This document shows, piece by piece, positions 1-7,942 of a DNA stretch of 21,265 nucleotides (positions are counted from its first letter, which is position 1; every line of letters begins with the position of its first letter). Location: positions 1 to 21,265 of the forward strand of contig UQNI01000033.1 in assembly GCA_900542375.1 (NCBI GenBank), written 5' to 3'. The notes under the pieces are model-generated. The model was not told the DNA's origin, made no database searches, and worked only from the letters and a program-made list of their open reading frames with translations. A program made the position numbers and the translations under genes. This DNA is from an uncultured Oscillospiraceae bacterium (GTDB lineage Bacteria; Bacillota; Clostridia; Oscillospirales; Acutalibacteraceae).

Positions 1-264
1 TATTTATACTATGAAAATAATATTCCTATCCATTTTGGATACTCTTTTGTGATAACTTTGAAAAACGGATTTCATATATAGTATGTATTTTCTTATATCA
101 CAAAAACCTGCCGATAAAGCAGTCGCCACTTTTTCGACGGGTTTTCCACATAAAACAACAAACCAACAGCTAATAATTTTATCAACTGTCGGTTCGGTTA
201 TGGGTTTACGCTACCGAAAAGATACCTGTTTAAAGCGCGGGGGGAAATGGCAAAACAAAAATCT
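1..264. other. Left-edge non-coding stretch
   Basis: No convincing gene is visible on either strand. The only longer plus-strand reading frame (83-316) has no ribosome binding site and runs across a tRNA-like fragment, so it is treated as spurious. The stretch is AT-rich on the left and more GC-rich near 225-250. It could be the end of something lying outside the window, for example an integrated element, but nothing inside it shows this. Confidence 0.5.
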
Positions 265-290
265 TGGTACGGTGACAGGATTTGAACCCG
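265..290 (-). other. Degenerate tRNA 3'-end fragment (T-arm, partial acceptor, CCA)
   Basis: Read on the minus strand this is a T-loop (GGTTCAAATCC) followed by CACCGTACCA. It matches the 3' end of the tRNA-Leu at 442-524 at 24 of 26 positions, with one base missing in the acceptor (CACCGT instead of CACCCGT). Upstream on the minus strand, where the rest of a tRNA should lie, there is no D-arm, anticodon arm or matching 5' acceptor strand. It is therefore not a functional tRNA. Such fragments typically mark attachment sites left by tyrosine-integrase elements, but no integrase is in view and the copy is imperfect. An old partial duplication is equally possible. Confidence 0.6.
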
Positions 291-303
291 TAATTTATCA
301 CTT

Positions 304-364
304 AAAAACGGCATAAATACGTGCTTTTCAATACCACGTGTTTATAGGTTTTATGACCGTTTTT
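304..364. repeat. Nested imperfect inverted repeat
   Basis: The outer arms are AAAAACGGCATAAA (304-317) and TTTATGACCGTTTTT (350-364), complementary apart from one inserted A. The inner arms are ATAAATACGTG (313-323) and CACGTGTTTAT (335-345), complementary at 10 of 11 positions with an 11-base loop. Six Ts close the plus side and five the minus side, so it could act as a weak bidirectional terminator. It could also be the recombinase-binding region of an old attachment site, given the tRNA fragment next to it. Confidence 0.5.
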
Positions 365-394
365 TAGGATTTCCCAATCAAATATAACACAAAG

Positions 395-436
395 AAAACC
401 GCGTAACCAAGCCATTTGACCTAGTTACGCGGTTTT
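395..436 (-). terminator. Intrinsic terminator of tRNA-Leu
   Basis: A perfect 13-bp stem is formed by 395-407 and 424-436 (core AACCGCGTAAC / GTTACGCGGTT) with a 16-base loop. On the minus strand it is followed by the U-rich run TTTTCTTT. It lies just after the CCA end of tRNA-Leu and probably also ends transcripts entering from the upstream murD operon. Confidence 0.85.
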
Positions 437-441
437 TACGT

Positions 442-524
<83 letters not shown>

Positions 525-559
525 ATATTTTGATGCGACAATTTCTTGACGCAAGTAGG

Positions 560-588
560 ATTATATCAAAGCCGCACCAAAAAGTCAA
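560..588 (-). promoter_or_regulatory. Promoter of tRNA-Leu
   Basis: On the minus strand, -35 TTGACT (583-588) and a perfect -10 TATAAT (560-565) are separated by 17 bp. The -10 box lies 35 bp before the tRNA 5' end. This near-consensus sigma-A promoter fits a stable-RNA gene and sits only 11 bp past the stop codon of the preceding protein gene. Confidence 0.85.
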
Positions 589-598
589 CAGTTTTTTA

Positions 599-1867
599 CT
601 ATTTTATCAAATCTTTTTCCAACATACTCTGCGCTGCAAGCATCGCGCCCAATTTTCCGCTGTGAAAATTGAGTCCACCTTGCATCCAAGCAGCATATGG
701 TTCACGCAACGGTGCATCGGCAGATAACTCGATAGATGCACCTAAAGTAAATGCGCCTGCCGCCATAATCACCTGACAATCATATCCGGGCATATCCCAT
801 GGTTCCGGTACAACAAAAGAATCTACAGGCGCTCCTTTCTGAATTCCCTGACAAAATGCAATCAGCGCTTCTTCTTTTTCCAACAGCACTGCCTGTATGA
901 TATCTGCTCTCGGTTCATTCCATGCAGGAGTAACATCATAACCAAAATGATTCATTAATCCCGCAGTGAATACTGCTGTTTTGAGTGCTTCTCCCGTTAC
1001 ATGAGGCGCATGAAACGCGCCTAAAAATAATTCCCTGTTATTTCCCAGTGTCGCTCCTATCTCTCTGCCTGTACCCGGAGTTGTCAAACGATAAGCACAG
1101 CTTTCAACCAAGTCTTTTCTTCCTGCAATATATCCTCCGGTAGGGGCAATTCCTCCGCCCGGATTTTTAATCAAAGAGCCTGCCATTAAATCAGCACCAC
1201 GAGAAGTAGGCTCTTCTGTTTGAACAAATTCACCGTAACAGTTGTCTACCATTACAATGCAATTCGGCGCCTTTTTCTTAGCAATTGCCGCAATTTTTTC
1301 GATATCTTCTATCAATAAAGATGGCCTTAGGCTGTATCCTCTCGAGCGCTGGATATATACCATTTTTTGATTCGGTTCAATCGCTTGTTCAATGGCCTGA
1401 TAATCAGGAGTGCCGTCTGCTTTTAACTGCACTTCTTTATAATGAATCCCAAACTCTTTTAAAGAACCGTTTGCATCACCCGTCATTCCAATGACACCTC
1501 TTAAGGTATCGTATGGAATTCCTGTTACACTCAGCATGGTATCTCCGGGACGCAGGACGCCAAATAAAGCTACGGTAAGCGCATGGGTTCCGCTTACAAA
1601 ATTATGGCGTACCAGAGCATCTTCTGCTCCCAACGCCTTTGCATATACCATGTCCAATGCGTCTCTTCCCCTGTCACCGTAGCCGTAGCCTGTAGAAGAT
1701 ACAAAATGACTTTCACTGACTCCTGCCTCATGGAATGCAGCCATCATCTTTTGCTGATTATATTCGGTAATCTCATCAATTTCCTGCAGACGCGGAGTAA
1801 TTTTCTTCATGACTTCCGCCGCTGCATTTTGAATTTTTGAATCTATTTTAAACTGTGGATAAAACAT
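599..1867 (-). CDS. Methionine gamma-lyase-like PLP enzyme (Met_gamma_lyase / 'aluminium resistance' family)
   Basis: A 422-residue fold-type I PLP enzyme of the family long annotated as aluminium resistance protein or methionine gamma-lyase family (YnbB in Bacillus). Known relatives resemble cystathionine/methionine lyases, but the physiological substrate is poorly defined. Visible features are SSTGYGYGDRGRD (57-69), the PLP-binding region with VDN (Asp208) and the Schiff-base lysine in SLIKNPGGGIAPTGG (Lys234), and the C-terminal QGGLNFHSGKLG (396-407). The start chosen is the ATG at 1867, preceded by AAAAGGAG 5 bases upstream. A longer in-frame reading would overlap the upstream gene. It is the last of five genes in the murD operon, 11 bp after the GNAT gene. 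Length is normal for the family. The family call is secure and the reaction uncertain. Confidence 0.93.
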   Translation of the reverse strand: MFYPQFKIDSKIQNAAAEVMKKITPRLQEIDEITEYNQQKMMAAFHEAGVSESHFVSSTGYGYGDRGRDALDMVYAKALGAEDALVRHNFVSGTHALTVALFGVLRPGDTMLSVTGIPYDTLRGVIGMTGDANGSLKEFGIHYKEVQLKADGTPDYQAIEQAIEPNQKMVYIQRSRGYSLRPSLLIEDIEKIAAIAKKKAPNCIVMVDNCYGEFVQTEEPTSRGADLMAGSLIKNPGGGIAPTGGYIAGRKDLVESCAYRLTTPGTGREIGATLGNNRELFLGAFHAPHVTGEALKTAVFTAGLMNHFGYDVTPAWNEPRADIIQAVLLEKEEALIAFCQGIQKGAPVDSFVVPEPWDMPGYDCQVIMAAGAFTLGASIELSADAPLREPYAAWMQGGLNFHSGKLGAMLAAQSMLEKDLIK

Positions 1868-1878
1868 GTTTTCTCCTT

Positions 1879-2643
1879 TTAGATTTGTTCTAATTCCGCC
1901 CATACACCGCTGTCTGTAAATCCTATTGTGCGGTAAAATTGGACATTTTGTTCTGAATTGCAATACACGTAGATATGCTTCTGATGTTTTGCCATACAAC
2001 GATGCAGTAAACTTTGTACAACAGAGGTACCAATTCCTTTTCTTTGATACTCCGGTAAAACGGCCACAGCCCCTATAATGGCAGCACGTTCTGTTTCTGC
2101 CACAGTCATTGCACAGGCGATGATTTTTTCTTCTTTTTCATATCCTACTGCCGTTGCTCCGCCATGACGGATTCTATGAGACATATCCAAATAAAACGGC
2201 TCAAATTCCGGTACTTGAAACGCTTTACTGCTGCAAGCCTGCAATACACTGTACACTTGATGCAAATTGGGAGAAATCGTTCTATTGGTCTGTTCAATCA
2301 AATGTGCATTCCATTTCATGATAGTCCCTGTCCTTGCAGGAGTAATATGCAATTGTTCTGCACAGGAAGCATGGCACATCAGACACCTTGCTCCTATCAT
2401 TTTAATAAATATACAAAGTTCATCAAAATCCGCATTTTCATGAGCAAACAGCGTAATTACGCCGTCCATTTTTGACAGATATGCTGTAGGGTGCTCTGCC
2501 TCTTCTTTCTTTTGTATCCAGAAATCTGCAAATGGATAGTTCTCATACATATTTGCAATACATAAAATTCTGCATGCAAAAGAATCTGTTTCCTGATATT
2601 GAGCTATCGGGGTCAAGTCTTTCTTTTCTGCCAACACAATCAT
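1879..2643 (-). CDS. GNAT-family N-acetyltransferase with an extra N-terminal domain
   Basis: A 254-residue protein whose C-terminal half carries the acetyl-CoA binding motif A of GNAT enzymes. The strand IIGAVAVLPEYQRKGIGTSV (189-208) contains Q200-R-K-G-I-G205, and motif B follows at VYCNSEQNVQFYRTIGF (226-242). The first ~130 residues show no familiar motif and include several cysteines (24, 28, 87, 90, 94). They may form a degenerate or substrate-binding domain, as in two-domain GNATs. The substrate cannot be told from sequence. The ATG overlaps the stop of the upstream M42 peptidase by 4 bp (ATGA), indicating translational coupling. The context of peptidases and a PLP lyase makes an amino acid or small peptide amine a reasonable but unproven acceptor. 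Confidence 0.88.
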   Translation of the reverse strand: MIVLAEKKDLTPIAQYQETDSFACRILCIANMYENYPFADFWIQKKEEAEHPTAYLSKMDGVITLFAHENADFDELCIFIKMIGARCLMCHASCAEQLHITPARTGTIMKWNAHLIEQTNRTISPNLHQVYSVLQACSSKAFQVPEFEPFYLDMSHRIRHGGATAVGYEKEEKIIACAMTVAETERAAIIGAVAVLPEYQRKGIGTSVVQSLLHRCMAKHQKHIYVYCNSEQNVQFYRTIGFTDSGVWAELEQI

Positions 2644-3671
2644 ACTTGTTCGCTGCCTGCAATTCTCTCTGCCAATTTCATAATAAGCGTTTCAGCAGAG
2701 TGAAAATCATCTTGTGCTATTTGTCCTACCGCAGAATGCAGATATCTGCAAGCCAACGATACCGCAATGGTGCGCACACCGTCACGGGTAGCATGAATAG
2801 CCCCCGCATCATTGCCGCCTGCTACTGCCTGTTTTATTTGGCAAGGCAATTGTTCTTCTCTTGCTGTATCCAGTGCCAAATCGTAATATGCGCGATCATA
2901 AATGGTTCCTTTATCCATAAAGGAAATAACCGCACCTTTGCCCAAGCTGCACACATGCTTTTCATTAGGAACACCTGCAACATCTGCTGCCGTTGTGGTT
3001 TCCACAACAATTGCGGCCTGCGGCTGTACCTGATAAGTTGCAGTACGAGACCCTCTTGTACCTACCTCTTCCTGTACACAAAACACAAATGTCATATCAT
3101 AAGGCAATTCAGACTGAATCATATCAATTAAAATGGCACAGCCTGCACGGTCATCCAATGCACGACTGCGTATCATACCGTTTTGCGTATCAAACAGAGA
3201 ATCAAAACAGACTGAATCGCCCAAATGGACCACTTTTTCGGCTTCTTCACGGCTGGAAGCTCCAATATCCAAATACATATCATGGATTGGAACGGCTTTT
3301 CCTCTTTCCTCGGAGTTCAGCAGATGAATGGGTTTTGCACCAATTACGCCGTGAACACCATTACCTATGATAACGCTTCTGCCACAAAGAACGCGTTTAT
3401 CAATACCGCCTACAGTGGCAAATTTTAAATAGCCATCGTTATCAATATGGGTTACAATCAGACCGACTTCATCCATATGTGCATTTAACATTAGCTTTGT
3501 TTTTGCAGGTTTTGCACCTTTTTTCTCTGCAATCACATTTCCCATTGCATCTATGGTAACACGTTCTGCATGAGGTGTAATTTGCGCTACAATAAAATCC
3601 CGAACCGATTCTTCATCTCCGGAGATACCTCTTAATGTACACAATTGTTCCAGTAACTTCATATTGGCCAT
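2640..3671 (-). CDS. M42 family metallopeptidase (glutamyl/leucyl aminopeptidase type), copy 1
   Basis: A 343-residue cytosolic aminopeptidase of family M42, which typically uses two metal ions and forms dodecameric tetrahedral (TET) particles trimming short peptides. Metal and catalytic residues are all present: NAHMDEVG (His65, Asp67), ALDDRAGC (Asp173/174), QEEVGTRG (Glu201/202), VVETTTAAD (Glu224) and RYLHS (His312). The GGNDAGA segment lies at 285-291. The start ATG is preceded by GGGAGG 7 bases upstream. It lies 17 bp after a second, divergent M42 gene and overlaps the following acetyltransferase by 4 bp. Glu rather than Asp at position 224 separates it from copy 2 and may mark different metal or substrate preference. 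The family call is secure and peptide specificity unknown. Confidence 0.95.
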   Translation of the reverse strand: MANMKLLEQLCTLRGISGDEESVRDFIVAQITPHAERVTIDAMGNVIAEKKGAKPAKTKLMLNAHMDEVGLIVTHIDNDGYLKFATVGGIDKRVLCGRSVIIGNGVHGVIGAKPIHLLNSEERGKAVPIHDMYLDIGASSREEAEKVVHLGDSVCFDSLFDTQNGMIRSRALDDRAGCAILIDMIQSELPYDMTFVFCVQEEVGTRGSRTATYQVQPQAAIVVETTTAADVAGVPNEKHVCSLGKGAVISFMDKGTIYDRAYYDLALDTAREEQLPCQIKQAVAGGNDAGAIHATRDGVRTIAVSLACRYLHSAVGQIAQDDFHSAETLIMKLAERIAGSEQV

Positions 3672-3688
3672 GTCTTTTCCTCCCTTCT

Positions 3689-4705
3689 CTATCTATGATG
3701 AATGTAAGAAGCCATCAGTTTGGCTACACGCTCTATATCTTCCAAGTCCACTACCTCCACAGGTGTATGCATATAACGCAAAGGAATCGAAATCAATGCT
3801 GTTCTGACACCCGACTGTGTGGTACCGATGACATCTGCATTGGTACCTGTGGAACCACCCATTACTTCCATTTGATAAGGAATCTCTTCGTCTTTCGCAA
3901 TATGAACCAATTTATCTTTCATTTCTCGGTCTAATGTAGGGGATACGCCTATCATAGGTCCTGCCCCCAGTTTTCCACATTTATAGGCTGCCACTCCGGG
4001 CTGGTCGGCAAAGCTGACGTCTACCGCAATTGCTTCTGTGGGGAAAATACGGAATGCGCCTGTTTTTGCACCTTGGCTTCCGGTTTCTTCTCTGGTACTG
4101 AGCAATATAGTCAGCCCACATTTTAGCGGTTTGTCATGCAACAATTGTGCACAGCGAATCAGAGCCGCACAACCGGCGCGGTCGTCCAATGCGGCGGAGG
4201 ATACACGATGATTCAACAAAGTACGGGGTTCACCGTTGATGATAATGCGGTCACCCAAAGATACCTTTTGCTCTGCTTCTTCTTTGGTCAAACCTAAGTC
4301 TACCGCCATCTTATCAACCGGTTCTACTTTATTGCCGTCATCCTCTACCAAATGAGGCGGCAGACAACATACAATTCCGGTTAACGTCTCATGACCGTAT
4401 ACCGTTACGGAAGCGCCAGGAAGCACACGACGGTCTACTCCACCACAGGGCGCTACATGCAGAAAACCATCTTCATCAATCTGTGTTACAATCATTCCGA
4501 TTTGGTCTATATGGGCGTCTAACATCACTTGACGCTCTGCATTTTTATCTCCCATAAAACCAATGACATTTCCCATATGGTCTATGGTTACATCTGTACA
4601 ATATGGCTCCAATGCTTTTTTTGCCTGAAGTGCTGCAAAGTGCTCGTCACCCGGTGTACCTGCCGCACTGCAAAGCTGAAACAGCATTTCTTTTAATTGT
4701 TCCAT
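3689..4705 (-). CDS. M42 family metallopeptidase, copy 2
   Basis: A 338-residue M42 peptidase with a complete active site: DAHIDQIG (His65, Asp67), ALDDRAGC (Asp174/175), TREETGSQG (Glu206/207), AVDVSF (Asp229) and RYMHTP (His313). It differs from copy 1 in several motif residues (DQIG for DEVG, EETG for EEVG, Asp229 for Glu224, GTNADVIG for GNDAGAIH), so the pair is an old duplication rather than a recent one. The start is the ATG at 4705, preceded by AAGGAGGGG close upstream. It follows murD by 11 bp. M42 paralogues in other organisms can form mixed TET particles. Whether these two do is inference. The role is expected in intracellular peptide turnover. Confidence 0.95.
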   Translation of the reverse strand: MEQLKEMLFQLCSAAGTPGDEHFAALQAKKALEPYCTDVTIDHMGNVIGFMGDKNAERQVMLDAHIDQIGMIVTQIDEDGFLHVAPCGGVDRRVLPGASVTVYGHETLTGIVCCLPPHLVEDDGNKVEPVDKMAVDLGLTKEEAEQKVSLGDRIIINGEPRTLLNHRVSSAALDDRAGCAALIRCAQLLHDKPLKCGLTILLSTREETGSQGAKTGAFRIFPTEAIAVDVSFADQPGVAAYKCGKLGAGPMIGVSPTLDREMKDKLVHIAKDEEIPYQMEVMGGSTGTNADVIGTTQSGVRTALISIPLRYMHTPVEVVDLEDIERVAKLMASYIHHR

Positions 4706-4716
4706 AGTACCCCTCC

Positions 4717-6108
4717 TTACAACGCATTTACAATATTCTTAAAATGATTTCCTCTCGCCTCAAAGTTTGGATACAAATCAAAACTTGCGGAAGCCGGTGA
4801 TAGAGATACAATATCTCCCTTTTGTGCCTGTTCTTTCGCCAAAGCAACCGCCTTCTCCATAGAGTTGGCATGTAAAATTACAATTTCCTGTTCACAGTAG
4901 TTTGGCGCTGCTTTTACAGCAGCTTCTATTTTATCGGCTGTTGCACCCATTAAAATTAATGTTTTCACTTTATCCATAATAATTGGACCAAGTGTATCGT
5001 ATGGAATTTGTTTGTCATATCCGCCTGCAATTAAAATTATTTTTCTGTCATACAGCTGTAAAGTTCCGTTCGCTGTCCTGGTTGGGCTGGTTCCGATAGA
5101 GTCATTGTAATAAGAAACTCCGTCTAGCACTCTGACCAACTCTGCACGATGCGGTACCCCTCCAAAGTTTTTTGCCACTTGGCAAATTGCCTCATGGGGA
5201 ACATCTCCCCACACTGCCGTTATGGCTGCCAAATAATTTTCCACATTATGTTTTCCGGGAATTTTAATCTCACTGCTATGCAATACCTCTGTTTGCGTTT
5301 CCCCTTCAGACATGACCATCATTCCATCTTGCCTTAAATACGCCCCATATTTGCATGGTTTTGCACTGCTAAACGTGAACAATTGTCCCCTGACATCACT
5401 TGCAAACGACATGGTCAACTGATTTTCTGCATTCAATACTGTTTTGGACGCTGCTGTTTGATGCAGTACCAAATTGCGTTTTGCCTGTACATATTCATCC
5501 ATATCTTTATGCATATCCAAATGATTGGGAGAAAGATTGGTCACCACTGCAACCTTTGGACTGCGGCGCATAGAAATCAGCTGAAAGCTGGATAATTCCA
5601 CAACCGCCACATCGTTCTTATCTATTTGCTCAATTTCGGGAAGCAGAGGAGTCCCAATGTTTCCGCCCAAGTGTACTCGTTTGCCTGCCGCTTTTAAAAA
5701 CTCTGAAATAATTGTTGTGGTTGTAGTTTTACCGTCACTGCCCGTAACTGCATAAATAGGACAAGGACAAAGGTCAAAAAACACTTCCATTTCAGATGTT
5801 ACAACAATTCCTTTTTCTCTTGCTTGTTCCAGCTCTTTTGTATGAAAACGCATGCCGGGAGTGCGGAACATCACATCAACGTCCAATTGCTCCAAATAAT
5901 GTTCCCCCAAATTTAAGGCGATACCCATTTGCTCCAATTCTTCTCCTGTTTTTCCAAGCTGTTCTTTTTCTCTTTTGTCACAGGCAAATACTATTGCACC
6001 TTTTTGACGAAAGATTTTTGCCAACGGTAAATTGCTGCCTCCGATTCCCAGAAACGCAATCTTTTTTCCTTTGATATCTTCAAAATAGGATTCCACTCTA
6101 CTATCCAT
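4717..6108 (-). CDS. murD: UDP-N-acetylmuramoylalanine--D-glutamate ligase
   Basis: A 463-residue Mur ligase adding D-glutamate to UDP-MurNAc-L-alanine in the cytoplasmic stage of peptidoglycan synthesis. The N-terminal Rossmann-like domain begins KKIAFLGIGGSNLPLA. The ATP loop is TGSDGKTTT (122-130), followed by ELSSFQL (171-177), NHLDMH (195-200) and QAKRN with a lysine (210) placed like the carbamylated one. The C-terminal domain has HRAELV (320-325) and SLSPASASFDLYPNFEARG (435-453). The region equivalent to the classic NDSKATN reads NDSIGTSPTRT (335-345), lacking the lysine, as seen in clostridial MurDs. The start at 6108 was chosen because AGAGG lies 7 bases upstream. Upstream in-frame starts lack one and lie inside the promoter leader. 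It is the first gene of a five-gene operon. Confidence 0.95.
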   Translation of the reverse strand: MDSRVESYFEDIKGKKIAFLGIGGSNLPLAKIFRQKGAIVFACDKREKEQLGKTGEELEQMGIALNLGEHYLEQLDVDVMFRTPGMRFHTKELEQAREKGIVVTSEMEVFFDLCPCPIYAVTGSDGKTTTTTIISEFLKAAGKRVHLGGNIGTPLLPEIEQIDKNDVAVVELSSFQLISMRRSPKVAVVTNLSPNHLDMHKDMDEYVQAKRNLVLHQTAASKTVLNAENQLTMSFASDVRGQLFTFSSAKPCKYGAYLRQDGMMVMSEGETQTEVLHSSEIKIPGKHNVENYLAAITAVWGDVPHEAICQVAKNFGGVPHRAELVRVLDGVSYYNDSIGTSPTRTANGTLQLYDRKIILIAGGYDKQIPYDTLGPIIMDKVKTLILMGATADKIEAAVKAAPNYCEQEIVILHANSMEKAVALAKEQAQKGDIVSLSPASASFDLYPNFEARGNHFKNIVNAL

Positions 6109-6157
6109 CGCAATGCCTCTTTCCATTTTGTACTCATACAAAAACATAGTTATTTTT

Positions 6158-6186
6158 ATTATACGTTTTGGAACTGTAAATAGCAA
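6158..6186 (-). promoter_or_regulatory. Promoter of the murD operon
   Basis: On the minus strand, -35 TTGCTA (6181-6186) and -10 TATAAT (6158-6163) are separated by 17 bp, 50 bp upstream of the murD ATG. No other promoter is obvious in the tight downstream genes, so it probably serves the whole operon. Confidence 0.75.
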
Positions 6187-6205
6187 TACAACACCACAAC
6201 ATGTA

Positions 6206-6218
6206 TGTAAAATTTACA
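6206..6218. promoter_or_regulatory. 13-bp perfect palindrome in the murD/ppk2 divergent region
   Basis: TGTAAA-A-TTTACA is an exact palindrome around a central A, 20 bp upstream of the murD -35 box and 112 bp before the PPK2 gene. It has the form of an operator, but short AT-rich palindromes also occur by chance. No regulator is assigned. Confidence 0.35.
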
Positions 6219-6329
6219 AATAATACTGCATATTTCTCTAGGATTATTCCTCTTTTTATGGTAAACTAATCACAATTGCGTAAGAGAATCCATTAGAAAA
6301 AACGAAACATAAAAAGGGGCAAGTATCCT

Positions 6330-7805
6330 ATGCTGATAGAATTAACAGAACATAAGAAACATATGAAAGAACATAAAAAAGAGAAAAAGCAATTACAAGA
6401 CGAGCTGATGGTTTTGCAACAGACCATTCGGGAACATCAACTGCCTGTCATTATATTATTTGAAGGATGGAGCTTTTCAGGAAAAGGCACATTTATTTCT
6501 GAACTTATGATTCATTTTGACTTTCGCCATTTAACCATGCATAACATTACACCTCCCACGGAAGAAGAGTTGCGCCACCCGTTTTTATGGCGTCATTGGA
6601 ATATGCTCCCCAAAAAGGGAGAAATGTCTATTTTGGATTGCAGTTGGTATCAGGACATTTCGGCATACCCACTTTTAAATCAAACGGATGAGGATAAAAT
6701 AGAAGAACGAACCAAAGAAATTCTACAGTTTGAACGTACACTCCATGATGCAGGTTATATTATCATTAAATTCTTTCTTCAAATTAACGAAAAAACGTTA
6801 AAAAATAGAATTGACGGTTTGGAAAATAACAGTGCAACCAAATGGCGCGTTACGGAAAAAGAAAAGAAACAATATCATCAATATCACCATTTTTATAAAG
6901 TGTACCAAGATATGCTGGAATCTACCAATACGGGAATTGCGCCATGGCATGTGGTAGATGCTTCTTATTTGGATGAAGCATCTGCATTTATTTTTGAAAC
7001 GGTCATCAACACTATTCAAAGTTCTGCCAGTCAGTTGGAAAATAAAACATGGCCTATTCTTATGCCTTCCGATACCTATCCAACTTTAAAACACGAACCG
7101 ATTCAAACTGTGCCTCTGGGACAAAAAATATCAGATGATGATTATGATAAACAATTAAAAAAATTACAAAAGAAATTGTTTGACCTGCAATCACGTTTAT
7201 ATCGAAAAAAGATTCCGGCACTGTTTCTGTTTGAGGGCTGGGATGCTGCGGGAAAAGGCGGCTGTATTAACCGTGTTTGCCAAAGCTTAGACCCCAGAGG
7301 ATACCAAGTACGGCAAATTGCAGCTCCGTCGGAAGAAGAACGCCAGTACCACTATTTGTGGCGTTTTTGGCGCAGCATTCCTAAAACAGGACATATTACA
7401 ATTTTTGACCGCACATGGTACGGCCGCGTTCTGGTAGAATATATTGAACAATTCTGCACAAAAGAAGAACAAATTCGTGCATACAGTGAAATTAATGAAC
7501 TGGAAAAGCAATTGACGGACTGGGGCGCTGTGATTGTAAAGTTTTGGCTGCAAATTGATAAAGATGAACAGCTGAAACGGTTTAATGACCGTCAATCCAC
7601 ACCGTCAAAACGATGGAAAATCACCCCTGAAGATTGGCGTAACAGGGAAAAATGGGACAGCTACGAAATTGCTGTAAATCAGATGTTGGAACACACCTCT
7701 ACAGAATTTGCGCCGTGGCATGTGGTCCCCACACAATGCAAAAAGTACGGACGTATCCAAGTATTGGAGCATATCATTCATGCCATTGAACAAAAATTAC
7801 AGTAA
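6330..7805 (+). CDS. Two-domain polyphosphate kinase 2 (PPK2 class II, polyphosphate:AMP phosphotransferase-like)
   Basis: A 491-residue cytosolic protein made of two fused PPK2 domains. Class II enzymes with this layout transfer phosphate from polyphosphate to AMP. The C-terminal domain has intact motifs: Walker A FEGWDAAGKGG (301-311), Walker B IFDRTWYGR (358-366) and a lid region with RFNDRQ. In the N-terminal domain the matching sites are altered: FEGWSFSGKGT (44-54) and ILDCSWYQD (101-109), where the DR pair is DC and WYGR is WYQD. Catalysis is therefore expected in the C-terminal half. The start ATG has AAAGGGG 10 bases upstream. The gene is divergent from murD and has no operon partner. 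No terminator is visible after it, and purC follows 137 bp later in the same direction. Confidence 0.92.
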   Translation: MLIELTEHKKHMKEHKKEKKQLQDELMVLQQTIREHQLPVIILFEGWSFSGKGTFISELMIHFDFRHLTMHNITPPTEEELRHPFLWRHWNMLPKKGEMSILDCSWYQDISAYPLLNQTDEDKIEERTKEILQFERTLHDAGYIIIKFFLQINEKTLKNRIDGLENNSATKWRVTEKEKKQYHQYHHFYKVYQDMLESTNTGIAPWHVVDASYLDEASAFIFETVINTIQSSASQLENKTWPILMPSDTYPTLKHEPIQTVPLGQKISDDDYDKQLKKLQKKLFDLQSRLYRKKIPALFLFEGWDAAGKGGCINRVCQSLDPRGYQVRQIAAPSEEERQYHYLWRFWRSIPKTGHITIFDRTWYGRVLVEYIEQFCTKEEQIRAYSEINELEKQLTDWGAVIVKFWLQIDKDEQLKRFNDRQSTPSKRWKITPEDWRNREKWDSYEIAVNQMLEHTSTEFAPWHVVPTQCKKYGRIQVLEHIIHAIEQKLQ

Positions 7806-7942
7806 GTTGTTTCATACAATTTACAATGCTCACAAAATTATATAAAATTTCTAATTGTGTCTATCATAATCGACAAAAAAGTGATAAAATAGAGCAGACA
7901 TAAAAATATCACTTCAGTTAAAAATTGCGGAGGTTTTGATTC

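Noticed and set aside
142..150. TTTTCCACA, close to a DnaA box
   Set aside because: A single imperfect copy with no cluster, no dnaA/dnaN genes and no AT-rich unwinding array. Not evidence of an origin.
83..316. Plus-strand 77-codon reading frame ending in GTVTGFEPV
   Set aside because: It has no ribosome binding site, and its end is simply the translated tRNA T-arm fragment, a well-known source of false proteins.
7806..7942. Possible purine riboswitch or strong promoter before purC
   Set aside because: No purine-aptamer core or terminator hairpin is seen. A TAAAAT at about 7884 lacks a matching -35 box, so no promoter is called.
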